Shown: positions 24,529 to 33,359, numbered from the stretch's first letter. The stretch: 64,000 nucleotides of DNA from Sphingomonas sp. BK235 (GCF_004345855.1 NZ_SLXN01000003.1:434001-498000); one strand, 5' to 3'. Notes: a model not told the origin generated them from the sequence alone. Program-made: numbers and translations.

Positions 24529-27500
24529 GTGACCAGCGCGCGTCGTCGCGCCCTGATCGCGGTCTCGGGACTGGCGCTCGCCGGGGGCGCGACGCTGTGG
24601 CTGTCGCGCGTGCCGATCGCGACTCACGTGATCGATCGCGAGCTGGCGCGACGCGGGGTCGCCGGCCGCTACGCCATCGAGGACCTGGGCTTCGGCCGCC
24701 AGCGGCTCACCGGCGTGGTGATCGGCGACCCGCGCGCGCCCGACCTCGTCGCCGACTGGGTCGAGACCGAGACCGACTTCGGTCTTTTCGGCCCGCGGCT
24801 GGTCGGCGTGCGCGCGGGGCATGTCCGCCTGTCGGGGCGGCTGGCCGACGGTAAGCTGTCGCTCGGCGCGATCGACCGGCTGCTGCCCGCCGGCTCGGGC
24901 GGCGGCTTCGCGCTGCCCGCGATCGACCTCGACGTCGCCGACGCGCGGGTCGCGCTGACAACGCCGCAGGGGAAGGTGGCGCTGCGGCTGAGCGGGCGCG
25001 GCCTGCTCGACGACGGGTTCAGCGGTCGTCTGCTCGCCGCCGCGCCGCTGCTCGACGCGGGCGGTTGCGCGCTGCGCGGGCTCGACGCGGGCGTGTCGGT
25101 GCGCGTGGTCGAGAAGGCGCCGCGGCTCATCGGACCGGTCCGCGCCACGGCGCTCGACTGCGCGGGCGCGCGGGTGGTCGCGCCAACGGTCACGCTCGAC
25201 GCCGCGCTGTCGCCCGCGCTCGATCGCTGGCGCGGCAGTGCGCGGCTGCGTGCGGAAGGGGTGACCGCGGCGGCGGGGCGGCTCGACGGGCTGGGTGGGA
25301 CGGTCAGCTTCGCGGGCGACGCGAGGCGCAGCGGCGGCACGCTCGCCCTCACCGCGGCGCGGCTGCGCGCGGCGGCGGCGAGCGGCGGCGCGACCCGCTT
25401 CGAGGGCACGTGGCGGCTCGCCGCGCGCGGCGCGACGGTCGCCGGCCGGCTCGATGCCGCGGCGGTGGCGCTCGCGCCGAGCCAGCGGGCGCGGCTGCGG
25501 ATCGTGCGCGACGCGACGGTCAGCACGCCGCTGGCCCCGCTCGGCGCCGCGCTCGCGCACGACCTCGACGCCGCGGCGCGGCGGATGCGAGTCACCGCCG
25601 ATATGGCGCTGGCGAGCGGCGCGACGGCGCTCCTGACGGTCGACCGCGCCGAGATCGTCGCGGCGACCGGCGCGCGCGCGTCGCTCGACGGGGGCGGGAT
25701 CGTGCTCGGTCATCCCGCGGGGCCGCGACTCGCCGGCCGGCTGACGCTCGGCGGCGGAGGGCTGCCCGCGACGGCGGTGCGGCTGACACAGGCGGCGCCC
25801 GGCGCGGCGGTCGGCGGCACCGCGACGATCGCGCGCTACGCCCGCGACGGCGCCACGCTGGACCTCACCCCGCTCTCCTTCTCGCCCACGAGCGACGGCG
25901 TTCGGCTCCGCACCAGCGCGACGCTGTCGGGGCCGTTGCCCGGCGGTCGGGTCGAGCGGCTCAGCCTGCCGCTCGACGCGCGGCTCGGCCGCGGCGGTGC
26001 GCTGACGCTCGCGCCCGGCTGCGCGCCGCTGCGATTCGATCGTCTCATCGTGTCGAGCCTGGCGCTCGATCGTACCGCGCTGACGCTCTGCCCGCTCGAC
26101 AACGCGCTGGTCCGCGTGGCGGACGGGCGGGTGAGCGGTGGGGCGCGGATCGAGGACGTGGCGCTGCGTGGCTCACTGGGCGGGACGCCGCTGCGGCTCA
26201 CCGCCGCCGACGCACGGCTGCGGCTCGCCGACCGCGGCTTCGCGCTGAGCGACGTCGCCGCGCTGATCGGCCCGCCCGGACGCGTGACCCGGATCGACGC
26301 CGCGCGTCTCGACGGAACGCTCGGCGGCGCCGGCGTCACGGGGCGCTTCGCCGGGGCGGGCGGCGCGATCGCCAACGTGCCGCTGGTGATGAGCGCGGCG
26401 GACGGACGATGGCGGTTCGACGGCGGCGCGCTCGCGCTGGACGGGGCGCTCACCGTCGCCGATCAGGCCACGCCCGCGCGCTTCGAGCCGCTCGCCGCGC
26501 GCGACGTCACGCTGACCTTGCGCGACGGTGCCATCGCCGCCGCGGGCACGCTCCACGAGCCGGGGACGGGCACCAAGGTGGCCGACGTCACGATCGATCA
26601 CCGGCTCGCCGCCGGCACGGGCAGCGCGCATCTCGCGGTGCCGGGGATCACCTTCGGCGACACGCTCCAGCCAGAGAAGCTCACCCGGCTCACCTTCGGC
26701 GTGATCGCGGACGTGCGCGGCACCGTCAGTGGCGCGGGCGACATCGCCTGGAGCCCGGACGGCGTGACCAGCACCGGCCGCTTCACCACGCCGGGCACCG
26801 ATCTCGCCGCCGCCTTCGGCCCGGTCGAGGGCATCGCGGGGACGATCGTCTTCACCGACCTGCTCGCGCTGGCAAGCGCGCCCGACCAGGTCGCGACGGT
26901 GCGCTCGATCAACCCCGGCGTGCCCGTGCTCGACGGGCGCATCACCTATCAGACGCTGCCGGACACGCGTGTCCGCGTCGCGCAGGGGCGCTGGCCCTTC
27001 GCTGGCGGGACGCTGACGCTGGAGCCGACCCTGCTCGATTTCGGCAACCCGCAGGAGCGCCGGCTCACCTTCCGCGTCGACGGCATGGACGCGGGCAAGT
27101 TCCTCCAGCAATTCGACTTCAAGAATCTGAGTGCGACCGGCACGTTCGACGGCGTGCTGCCGATGCTGTTCGACGAGAGCGGCGGGCGGATCGCGGACGG
27201 GCGGCTGGTCGCGCGCGCGGGCGGCGGCAGCATCGCCTATCTCGGCGAGCTGACCGAGAAGGACCTCGGCTTCTGGGGCAATCTGGCGTTCCAGTCGCTG
27301 CGCTCGCTCACCTATCGCGATCTGGCGGTGGAGATGAACGGGCCACTGGCGGGCGAGATGGTGACGGGCGTGCGCTTCGCCGGGATCCGGCAGGGGCAGG
27401 GGGCGAAGAGCAACTTCCTGCTGCGGCGGCTGACGCGGCTACCGATCCGCTTTAACATAACCATCCGCGCGCCGTTCCGCGGCCTCATCGACTCGGCGGC

Positions 27501-27627
27501 GAGCTTCTACGACCCGCAGCGGCTGGTGAAGCGCAACCTCCAGGCGCTGATCGAGGAACAGAATCGCCGCGCCGGCACCGTTCAGCCTCCCGCAAGCGCC
27601 CCCGTGGCAGAACCCAAGAAGGATTGA
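24529..27627 (+). CDS. ydbH: YdbH-family AsmA-like intermembrane (phospho)lipid transport protein
   Basis: 1032 residues from a GTG start. One N-terminal membrane anchor (about 8-26) is followed by a very long periplasmic part built of repeated beta-strands, as in AsmA/TamB/YdbH proteins that form a hydrophobic groove between membranes. The C-terminal region has the family stretch RLTRLPIRFNITIRAPFRGLI, followed by YDPQRLVKRNL. The next two genes are YnbE-like and YdbL-like, exactly the partner set found with E. coli YdbH, which strongly supports the call. The role is probably lipid movement to the outer membrane. Confidence 0.9.
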   Translation: MTSARRRALIAVSGLALAGGATLWLSRVPIATHVIDRELARRGVAGRYAIEDLGFGRQRLTGVVIGDPRAPDLVADWVETETDFGLFGPRLVGVRAGHVRLSGRLADGKLSLGAIDRLLPAGSGGGFALPAIDLDVADARVALTTPQGKVALRLSGRGLLDDGFSGRLLAAAPLLDAGGCALRGLDAGVSVRVVEKAPRLIGPVRATALDCAGARVVAPTVTLDAALSPALDRWRGSARLRAEGVTAAAGRLDGLGGTVSFAGDARRSGGTLALTAARLRAAAASGGATRFEGTWRLAARGATVAGRLDAAAVALAPSQRARLRIVRDATVSTPLAPLGAALAHDLDAAARRMRVTADMALASGATALLTVDRAEIVAATGARASLDGGGIVLGHPAGPRLAGRLTLGGGGLPATAVRLTQAAPGAAVGGTATIARYARDGATLDLTPLSFSPTSDGVRLRTSATLSGPLPGGRVERLSLPLDARLGRGGALTLAPGCAPLRFDRLIVSSLALDRTALTLCPLDNALVRVADGRVSGGARIEDVALRGSLGGTPLRLTAADARLRLADRGFALSDVAALIGPPGRVTRIDAARLDGTLGGAGVTGRFAGAGGAIANVPLVMSAADGRWRFDGGALALDGALTVADQATPARFEPLAARDVTLTLRDGAIAAAGTLHEPGTGTKVADVTIDHRLAAGTGSAHLAVPGITFGDTLQPEKLTRLTFGVIADVRGTVSGAGDIAWSPDGVTSTGRFTTPGTDLAAAFGPVEGIAGTIVFTDLLALASAPDQVATVRSINPGVPVLDGRITYQTLPDTRVRVAQGRWPFAGGTLTLEPTLLDFGNPQERRLTFRVDGMDAGKFLQQFDFKNLSATGTFDGVLPMLFDESGGRIADGRLVARAGGGSIAYLGELTEKDLGFWGNLAFQSLRSLTYRDLAVEMNGPLAGEMVTGVRFAGIRQGQGAKSNFLLRRLTRLPIRFNITIRAPFRGLIDSAASFYDPQRLVKRNLQALIEEQNRRAGTVQPPASAPVAEPKKD

Positions 27628-27635
27628 CGAACCCG

Positions 27636-27824
27636 ATGCGCCTCCCGATCTTGACAGCGATGACGACGGCGACGCTGGTGGCGGCCACCGCGGGGTGCGT
27701 GAACATCTCCGCGCCCGACAAGCCGATCCAGATCAACCTCAACATCAACGTGACGCAGGAAGTGGTGTATCGCCTCGACAATGAGGCGAAGACCTTGATC
27801 CAGCAGAACCCGGGGATTTTCTGA
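27636..27824 (+). CDS. ynbE: YnbE-family small outer-membrane lipoprotein
   Basis: 62 residues. A lipoprotein signal ends in ATAGC (C21), then the YnbE core NISAPDKPIQINLNINVTQE and VVYRLDNEAKTLIQQNPGIF. In E. coli YnbE partners YdbH at the outer membrane to form the intermembrane bridge. The ATG at 27636 is preferred to TTG 27624, which would sit directly on the ribosome site (aagaagga at 27616). It lies 8 bp after the ydbH stop. Confidence 0.92.
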   Translation: MRLPILTAMTTATLVAATAGCVNISAPDKPIQINLNINVTQEVVYRLDNEAKTLIQQNPGIF

Positions 27825-27835
27825 AGGTGATGACG

Positions 27836-28210
27836 ATGAAGGCCTATCTGATGCTCGCCGGTGCGGTGACGCTCGCCGGCCTCTCCACCGCCGCGCTGGC
27901 GCAGCGCGATCCCGCTTATGCCGCGGCGCGTTCCGCCGGGCAGGTCGGCGAGCAGCCCGACGGCTATCTCGGCGTGGTCGGCGGCGGCAGCGCCGAGCTG
28001 CGCGCGCTGGTGAGCAACATCAACATCCAGCGCAAGGCGGCCTATACGCAGAAGGCGCAGGCGAGCGGCGCGACGGTGGAGCAGCTCGCCTTTACCAGCG
28101 GCTGCAACCTGATCGCGCAGACCCAGCCGGGCGAGAAGTACAAGGCGCCCGACGGCAGCTGGCAGACGCGCGGCGCCGGCGCGCCGCAGCGCGATTCGCG
28201 CTGCGTGTGA
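27836..28210 (+). CDS. ydbL: YdbL-family periplasmic protein (DUF1318)
   Basis: 124 residues. A signal peptide (about 1-22, ending ALAQR) is followed by a DUF1318 domain: YAAARSAGQVGEQPDGYLG, then LVSNINIQRKAAYTQKA and ATVEQLAFTSGCNLI. In E. coli YdbL helps assembly of the YdbH-YnbE bridge. ATG 27836 has an AAGG ribosome site at 8 nt; GTG 27827 and ATG 27830 are alternatives. Last gene of the operon. Confidence 0.93.
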   Translation: MKAYLMLAGAVTLAGLSTAALAQRDPAYAAARSAGQVGEQPDGYLGVVGGGSAELRALVSNINIQRKAAYTQKAQASGATVEQLAFTSGCNLIAQTQPGEKYKAPDGSWQTRGAGAPQRDSRCV

Positions 28211-28265
28211 CGCGCGATCGCGCCGGGGCGTCGCGCAACCTCCGTTAACCCCGCGTCCACACAGG

Positions 28266-28294
28266 TTGACACCCCCGGACCCCCCGGCTAACCG
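28266..28294 (+). promoter_or_regulatory. Likely promoter of the Fo operon
   Basis: Consensus -35 TTGACA (28266-28271), 17-bp spacer, -10 TAACCG (28289-28294), about 80 bp before the atpI GTG at 28373 and after the ydbL stop at 28210. Confidence 0.55.
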
Positions 28295-28372
28295 GACGGC
28301 GCCTTGGCGGGGCTGCTCGCCGCTCGCGCGCATTCTCTCCTGGTCAACGAACTTCAGGGCGAGGGTGGCGGC

Positions 28373-28705
28373 GTGGCGGAGAACGGCCCCGGACAGGATT
28401 TCCACGACGCGGCGGACCCGCGCCTGACTTCGCTCGACGATCGGTTGAGGCAGGCGCGCCGGGACGAGGCGGTTCGCACGGGGGCTGTGCGCGACGGGGG
28501 TGATGCGGGCTATGCGCTCGGCAACCGCGTGCTCGCCGCCCTTATCGGAAGTCTCGTCGGCTCGGCGCTGATCGGCTGGCTCCTCGACCGCTGGTTCGGC
28601 ACGACGCCCTGGGTACTGATCGTGATGCTGTTCCTCGGGATCGGCGTCGCCTTCAGGCAGATCATTCGGTTGACGACCAAGCGTCCGGACGATCCGGGCG
28701 CTTGA
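28373..28705 (+). CDS. atpI: AtpI-family F1Fo assembly protein
   Basis: 110 residues. A polar N-terminus with PRLTSLDDRLRQAR is followed by two membrane segments (about 48-67 and 75-95), the AtpI/AtpZ layout. Members aid assembly of the c-ring and are not part of the mature enzyme. The frame is open from 28304, but GTG 28373 gives the usual length and directly precedes the conserved start VAENGPG. First gene of the Fo operon. Confidence 0.85.
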   Translation: MAENGPGQDFHDAADPRLTSLDDRLRQARRDEAVRTGAVRDGGDAGYALGNRVLAALIGSLVGSALIGWLLDRWFGTTPWVLIVMLFLGIGVAFRQIIRLTTKRPDDPGA

Positions 28706-28733
28706 TCTATGTTATAGGCGCAGGGACCAGCAC

Positions 28734-29522
28734 GTGGCGGCAGAAGGCGGCAAGATCGATCCGATGCACCAGTTCCTGATCGAGCCCGTGCTCGGTCAGC
28801 GCTGGATCGTGGGCGGCTATGACGTGTCGTTCACCAACTCCGCTTTGTGGATGGTGATCACGCTGGTCGTGCTGTGGCTGTTCATGCTCGGCGGCATGAA
28901 GCGCGAGCTCGTGCCCGGCCGCTGGCAGGCCGCGGTCGAGGGCTTCACCGGCTTCGTCCAGAACATGCTGACGTCGAACGTCGGGCCCGAGGGCAAGCGC
29001 TTCGTGCCCTATGTCTTCTCGCTCTTCATGTTCATCCTGTTCGCCAACATCCTCGGCCTCATGCCGGTCGGCATCGTGCCGGGCTGGCACCCCTTCACCG
29101 TCACCAGCCACCTGACCGTCACCGGCGTGCTGGCGATCATCAGCTTCTCGATCGTGCTGATCGTCGGCTTCGGCCGCCACGGCTTCCACTTCTTCAGCCT
29201 GTTCGTGCCGCACGGCACGCCGGCGCTGATGGTGCCGCTGATCTTCGTGGTCGAGCTGATGAGCTTCCTGGTGCGCCCCTTCTCGCTGGGCCTGCGACTG
29301 TTCGTCGCGATGACCGCGGGGCACATCCTGCTCAAGGTGCTCGCCGCCTTCGTGATCAACGGCATCAACCTCGGGCCGGGCTATGCGGTGCTGATCACCG
29401 TGCCCAGCTTCGTGCTGATGCTGGGGATCACGTTGCTGGAGCTGCTGGTCGCGGCGATCCAGGCCTATGTCTTCGCGCTGCTGACCAGCGTCTATCTCAA
29501 CGACGCGGTCAACCTGCACTGA
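28734..29522 (+). CDS. atpB: ATP synthase Fo subunit a
   Basis: 262 residues. Proton-channel stator subunit, with about five or six membrane segments. The essential arginine is R188 in FSLGLRLFVAM, and GHILLK follows it. N-terminal IDPMHQFLIEP is typical of alphaproteobacterial subunit a. GTG start 28 bp after atpI. Confidence 0.97.
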   Translation: MAAEGGKIDPMHQFLIEPVLGQRWIVGGYDVSFTNSALWMVITLVVLWLFMLGGMKRELVPGRWQAAVEGFTGFVQNMLTSNVGPEGKRFVPYVFSLFMFILFANILGLMPVGIVPGWHPFTVTSHLTVTGVLAIISFSIVLIVGFGRHGFHFFSLFVPHGTPALMVPLIFVVELMSFLVRPFSLGLRLFVAMTAGHILLKVLAAFVINGINLGPGYAVLITVPSFVLMLGITLLELLVAAIQAYVFALLTSVYLNDAVNLH

Positions 29523-29563
29523 GTTTCCTCACCCACCATTGTTTCTGAACGGGAGTTACTGAC

Positions 29564-29791
29564 ATGGACGCAAACGCCGCCAAGCTGCTCGGCGCCGGTC
29601 TCGCCGCGATCGGCATGGGCATCGCCGCGCTGGGCGTGGGCAACGTGTTCGCCGCCTTCCTCGAGGGCGCGCTGCGCAACCCGGGTGCCGCCGACGGTCA
29701 GCAGGGCCGCCTCTTCATCGGCTTCGCGGGCGCCGAGCTGCTCGGCCTGCTCGCCTTCGTGACGATGATCATCCTGGTGTTCGTCGCGTAA
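29564..29791 (+). CDS. atpE: ATP synthase Fo subunit c
   Basis: 75 residues, two membrane helices joined by the polar loop RNPGA (about 38-42). The ion-binding carboxylate is E58 in FAGAELLG, as expected of a proton-driven c-ring. A good ribosome site (cgggag) precedes it. A strong hairpin follows the stop. Confidence 0.97.
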   Translation: MDANAAKLLGAGLAAIGMGIAALGVGNVFAAFLEGALRNPGAADGQQGRLFIGFAGAELLGLLAFVTMIILVFVA

Positions 29792-29809
29792 CCTGACGCC
29801 GACGGACCA

Positions 29810-29834
29810 GCCCCGCCCGACCACCGGGCGGGGC
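29810..29834 (+). other. Intercistronic hairpin after atpE
   Basis: A perfect 10-bp GC stem, GCCCCGCCCG and CGGGCGGGGC, with loop ACCAC, 18 bp after the atpE stop and 20 bp before the b' gene. No U-tract follows, so it is not a full intrinsic terminator. It could shield the atpE mRNA end and raise c-subunit output. Confidence 0.6.
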
Positions 29835-29854
29835 CGCAAGGATAGCGGATCACC

Positions 29855-30349
29855 ATGCCTCAAATCAGTCAGATCGCCGCCACTTACGCTTCGCAGATCT
29901 TCTGGCTGCTCATCACCTTCGGCATCCTGTACTTCGGGATCGGCAAGCTGATGGTGCCCAGGGTGCAGGGCGTGATGGACCTGCGTGAATCGAAGATCGC
30001 GCAGGATCTCGCGAGCGCGGAGAGCGCGCGCGTCGCGGCCGACACGACCGAGGCGGCGTGGAACGCCGACATGGACGCCGCGCGCGCCGCGGCGCAGGCC
30101 GAGGTCGCCGCCGCCAAGGCGCGCGCCGCGGCCGCGACCGAGGCGCAGCTGCGCCACGCCGACGCCGACCTCGCCGAGCGCGTCGCGCACCACGACGTCG
30201 CGGTGGCGAACGCCAAGGCGGCGGCTATGGTCAACGTCCAGACGATCGCGACCGAGGCGGCGCAGGAGCTGGTGCAGCGCCTCGCCGGCGTCGCCGTCCC
30301 CACCGAGGCCGCCAACGAGGCGGTGCGCAGGCAGCTGAACCATGGCTAA
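29855..30349 (+). CDS. atpG: ATP synthase Fo subunit b' (AtpG/AtpF')
   Basis: 164 residues. One N-terminal membrane segment (about 13-33, including IFWLLITFGILYFG), then a long charged Ala/Glu/Lys/Arg-rich helix. This is the b' arm of the peripheral stalk in alphaproteobacterial F-ATPases, pairing with subunit b from the overlapping next gene. No globular domain. Overlap with the next gene is 8 nt. Confidence 0.93.
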   Translation: MPQISQIAATYASQIFWLLITFGILYFGIGKLMVPRVQGVMDLRESKIAQDLASAESARVAADTTEAAWNADMDAARAAAQAEVAAAKARAAAATEAQLRHADADLAERVAHHDVAVANAKAAAMVNVQTIATEAAQELVQRLAGVAVPTEAANEAVRRQLNHG

Positions 30350-30959
30350 CGCCCCCGCCGAACCGACCCAGGGCCCCGCCTCCGAGGGTCTGGAGTCGCA
30401 CGACCTCGCCAACGGCAGCGGCTATGCCGCCTCGACCGAGCATGGCGGCGCGGGCGACCACGTCGCGCCGACCGCGCTGGGCTTCAACGACACCGGTTGG
30501 GTCGGCATCGCCGCGCTGGTGGTGCTGATCGGCATGGTGTTGGTCCGCGTGCCCAAGACGATCGCGGCGATGCTCGACCAGCGCATCGGCGAGATCCGCC
30601 GCCAGCTCGACGAGGCCGCGGCGCTGCGCCGCGAGGCCGAGGCGCTGCGCGACGAATATGCCGCGCGCGCGCGCTCGGCCGAGGCGGATGCCGCCAAGAT
30701 GCGCGAGAACGCGCACCACGAGGCCGCCGAGATCGTCGCCAAGGCCAAGGCCGACACCGAGCAGCTGATGGACCGCCGCGCGCGCATGGCCGAGGACAAG
30801 ATCGCCGCCGCCGAGCGCGCCGCGATCGCCGAGGTGCGCGCGCGCACCGCCGAGGCCGCCGCCGCCGCCGCCGCCGCGCTGATCGCCGAGCGCCACGGCG
30901 CGGAGAGCGACAAGGCGCTGGTCGATCGCGCCATCGCCGGAGTGGGTCGGCTCAACTGA
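30342..30959 (+). CDS. atpF: ATP synthase Fo subunit b
   Basis: 205 residues. After a roughly 50-residue polar N-terminal extension, an N-terminal membrane segment lies at about 52-70 (WVGIAALVVLIGMVL), followed by KTIAAMLDQRIGEIRRQLDEA and a long coiled-coil helix. Typical b subunits start close to the membrane segment, so the extension is unusual. It starts 8 nt inside the b' gene. Last gene of this operon; F1 genes are not in the window. Confidence 0.93.
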   Translation: MANAPAEPTQGPASEGLESHDLANGSGYAASTEHGGAGDHVAPTALGFNDTGWVGIAALVVLIGMVLVRVPKTIAAMLDQRIGEIRRQLDEAAALRREAEALRDEYAARARSAEADAAKMRENAHHEAAEIVAKAKADTEQLMDRRARMAEDKIAAAERAAIAEVRARTAEAAAAAAAALIAERHGAESDKALVDRAIAGVGRLN

Positions 30960-30997
30960 GCGGGTGGGGGCGTCTTGCGCGTCCCTCCGCCGCTAGC

Positions 30998-31075
30998 GTG
31001 CTCCTGCGGACGCCGGAGCGCAGGGCCACGACGAGCATCGCCCGCGATCCCGGGCTCCGGCGTTCGCCAGAGCAC
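30998..31075. repeat. Palindromic repeat, 77-bp class, copy 5
   Basis: GTGCTCCTGCG at the left end and GAGCAC at the right, with stems CTCCTGCG...CGCCGGAG (mismatched) and GGGCTCCGGCG-TT-CGCC. Length 78 bp. It directly follows atpF and may serve as its 3' hairpin. Confidence 0.78.
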
Positions 31076-31152
31076 AGCGGCGATGGTGCTGACCGAGCGC
31101 GTGCCACTGGCTGCGGCCTGAGGGAAGGCGCTCTGTCCGTCCCACGCACCGG

Positions 31153-31248
31153 CGTCATCCTGAACTTGTTTCAGGATCCACCGTCCCGCGAGTGCCGCGG
31201 CAGCTGAGACCGCCGCACCGTGGATGCTGAAACGAGTTCAGCATGACG
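31153..31248. repeat. Palindromic repeat, 96-bp class, copy 1
   Basis: Left arm begins CGTCATCCTGAAC and the right arm ends GATGACG after GAAACGAGTTCAG. The ends are near-perfect inverted repeats of each other (about 28 nt), and each arm itself folds (TGAAC...TTTCA). Exactly 96 bp, as in the copies at 33192 and 39312. Confidence 0.82.
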
Positions 31249-31336
31249 GAAGGTGGATGGTGCGGGCACGCACTTCGGTGCATCACCGCGCCTCGGCCTC
31301 CATGATCCCACACCATTCCACACCCGAGGTGACCTG

Positions 31337-33154
31337 ATGTCGCGCCCGTTCGCCGTCGCCCTGCTGCTCGCGTCCGGCCTCGCCGCGCCGCTGCCGGCGC
31401 TCGCCCAGGCGGCCCCCACCGCCGCCGCGCCCGGCGACTCCGCCGAGGACGCCAAGCTCAAGGCGCTGTTCGCCGCGAGCGACGAGGCCTCGCTGAAGCG
31501 CAACCCGGTCAACGCGCTGTTCCGCGGCGACCTGCGCTACGCCGACCGGCTCGGCGACCCTTTCTCCGACTCGTACATCGCCGCCGAGCGCGCCGCCGCG
31601 CAGAGCGATCTAGCCGCGCTCGCGCGGATCGATCGCGCCAAGCTCACCCGCACCGACCAGATCGCCTATGACGTGTTCCAGCAGCAGAGCTCGGTCAACC
31701 TGCGCGGTCTGGCGCCCGATCTCGTCGCGCTCAACATCGTCCGCCCGCTCGACCATTTCTATGGGTTGCAGACCTTCTACCCCGAGCTCGCCTCCGGGCA
31801 GGGCGCGGCGCCGTTCAACACCGTCGCCGACTATGACAACAACCTGAAGCGCAACGCGCGCTACGCCGAGCTGCTCGACCAGGCGATCGCGCGCTTCCGC
31901 GGGGGCATGCGCGCGCGCATCGTCCAGCCCAAGCTGGTGGTGCGCAACATGATCGCGCAGTTCGACCATCTGCTCGAGGGCGATGCCGCCGCCTCGCCCT
32001 TCTACGGCCCGGTCAAGACCTTCCCCGCCGCCATCCCCGCCGCCGAGCAGACGCGGCTGCGCGCGGCCTATGCGCGCCAGATCGCCGAGGTGCTCAATCC
32101 CGCGCAGCAGCGGATGCGCGACTTCCTCCAGCGCGACTATCTACCCGCCGCGCGCGAGACCGTCGGCCTCTCGGCGATGCCGGGCGGCGATAAGCTCTAC
32201 GCCAATCTCATCGAGTCGAACACGACGCTGCCGCTCTCCGCGGAGAAGGTCCACGAACTGGGGCTCAGCGAGGTGGCGCGGATCACGCGCGCGATGGAGG
32301 CGCAGAAGACCAAGGTCGGCTTCGCCGGCTCGCTCGCGGACTTCTTCACTTTCCTGCGCGAGGACAAACGCTTCCAGCCCTCGTCGAAGGAGCAGCTGCG
32401 ACTCGGCTATGAGGCGATCGGGCGGCGCGTCGACGCGCGCGTGCGCGAGCAATTCTCGCTGATCCCGCGCACCGCGCTCGAAATCCGGCCGGTGCCCGCG
32501 TTCAAGGAGAAGACCGACGCGGGCGGCTCCTATCAGTCGGGCACGCCCGACGGGTCGCGGCCGGGCGTGTTCTACTACAACACCTACGATCTCCCCGTCC
32601 GCTACATGTGGGAGATGGAGACCTTGTACCTGCACGAGGCAGTGCCGGGGCATCACTTCCAAATCAGCCTGGCGCAGGAGAATGAGTCACTCCCGGCCTT
32701 CATGCGCTTCGGCGGCAACACCGCTTATGTCGAGGGCTGGGCGCTCTATGCCGAAACCTTGTGGCCGGAGCTGGGCATGGAGACCGACCCCTATCAGCGC
32801 ATGGGCGGGCTCAACGACGAAATGCTGCGCGCGATGCGGCTGGTGGTGGACACCGGCATCCACACCGAGGGTTGGACGCGCGATCAGGCGATCGCCTACA
32901 TGCTCTCGCACTCGCCGATGGCGCGCACCGACGCGACCGCCGAGGTGGAGCGCTATATCGCGATCCCCGGGCAGGCGCTGGCGTACAAGATTGGCCAGCT
33001 GACGATCTCGCGGCTCAAGGCGGACGCGGAGGCCAAGCTGGGCGACCGCTTCGACGCGCGCGCCTTCCACGCGCAGGTGCTCGACACGGGCGCGCTGCCG
33101 ATGCCGGTGCTCGAGGCGAAGATCGGCGCCTGGGTGAAGGGCGGGGGGAAGTAG
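31337..33154 (+). CDS. DUF885-family predicted metallopeptidase, secreted
   Basis: 605 residues with a signal peptide (about 1-21, ending PALAQA). The conserved motif HEAVPGHH lies at about residues 433-440, the expected zinc-binding site of this gluzincin-like family (HExxxGHH form). The C-terminal half contains AYVEGWALYAETL, another family hallmark. Function is experimentally poorly known; related proteins are annotated as peptidases. The start is ATG 31337, since codons upstream translate a palindromic repeat. The gene sits between two copies of the 96-bp repeat. Confidence 0.85.
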   Translation: MSRPFAVALLLASGLAAPLPALAQAAPTAAAPGDSAEDAKLKALFAASDEASLKRNPVNALFRGDLRYADRLGDPFSDSYIAAERAAAQSDLAALARIDRAKLTRTDQIAYDVFQQQSSVNLRGLAPDLVALNIVRPLDHFYGLQTFYPELASGQGAAPFNTVADYDNNLKRNARYAELLDQAIARFRGGMRARIVQPKLVVRNMIAQFDHLLEGDAAASPFYGPVKTFPAAIPAAEQTRLRAAYARQIAEVLNPAQQRMRDFLQRDYLPAARETVGLSAMPGGDKLYANLIESNTTLPLSAEKVHELGLSEVARITRAMEAQKTKVGFAGSLADFFTFLREDKRFQPSSKEQLRLGYEAIGRRVDARVREQFSLIPRTALEIRPVPAFKEKTDAGGSYQSGTPDGSRPGVFYYNTYDLPVRYMWEMETLYLHEAVPGHHFQISLAQENESLPAFMRFGGNTAYVEGWALYAETLWPELGMETDPYQRMGGLNDEMLRAMRLVVDTGIHTEGWTRDQAIAYMLSHSPMARTDATAEVERYIAIPGQALAYKIGQLTISRLKADAEAKLGDRFDARAFHAQVLDTGALPMPVLEAKIGAWVKGGGK

Positions 33155-33191
33155 GAAGCCGCGATCCGCTCGCTCCCGCTTCTTCTTCCTC

Positions 33192-33287
33192 CGTCATCCT
33201 GAACTCGTTTCAGGATCCACGGTGCCGCGCACCCAGATGCGGGAGCGTGCGCGGGAGGGTGGATCCTGAAACGAGTTCAGGATGACG
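33192..33287. repeat. Palindromic repeat, 96-bp class, copy 2
   Basis: The best-formed copy: left CGTCATCCTGAACTCGTTTC, right GAAACGAGTTCAGGATGACG, perfect inverted repeats. 96 bp. It lies between the DUF885 gene and uvrC. Confidence 0.88.
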
Positions 33288-33359
33288 GCACTGGGAGGAC
33301 GCGCACGTCGTGCACCCACCCCGTTGTCCCGCGCCGCGCCAGCCCTTAGATCGCCCGCG

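Larger units (their letters stand above)
30960..31336. other. 377-bp gap holding two palindromic repeats of different class
   Basis: Between atpF and the DUF885 gene. It holds one 77-bp-class copy (30998-31075) and one 96-bp-class copy (31153-31248). The remainder shows no gene; the DUF885 promoter should lie between about 31250 and 31336 but I cannot pick boxes with confidence. Confidence 0.6.

Noticed and set aside
28289..28298. TAACCGGACG at the Fo-operon -10, resembling one arm of the efflux operator at 13886
   Set aside because: Only one half-site is present and no second arm follows, so chance similarity is more likely.
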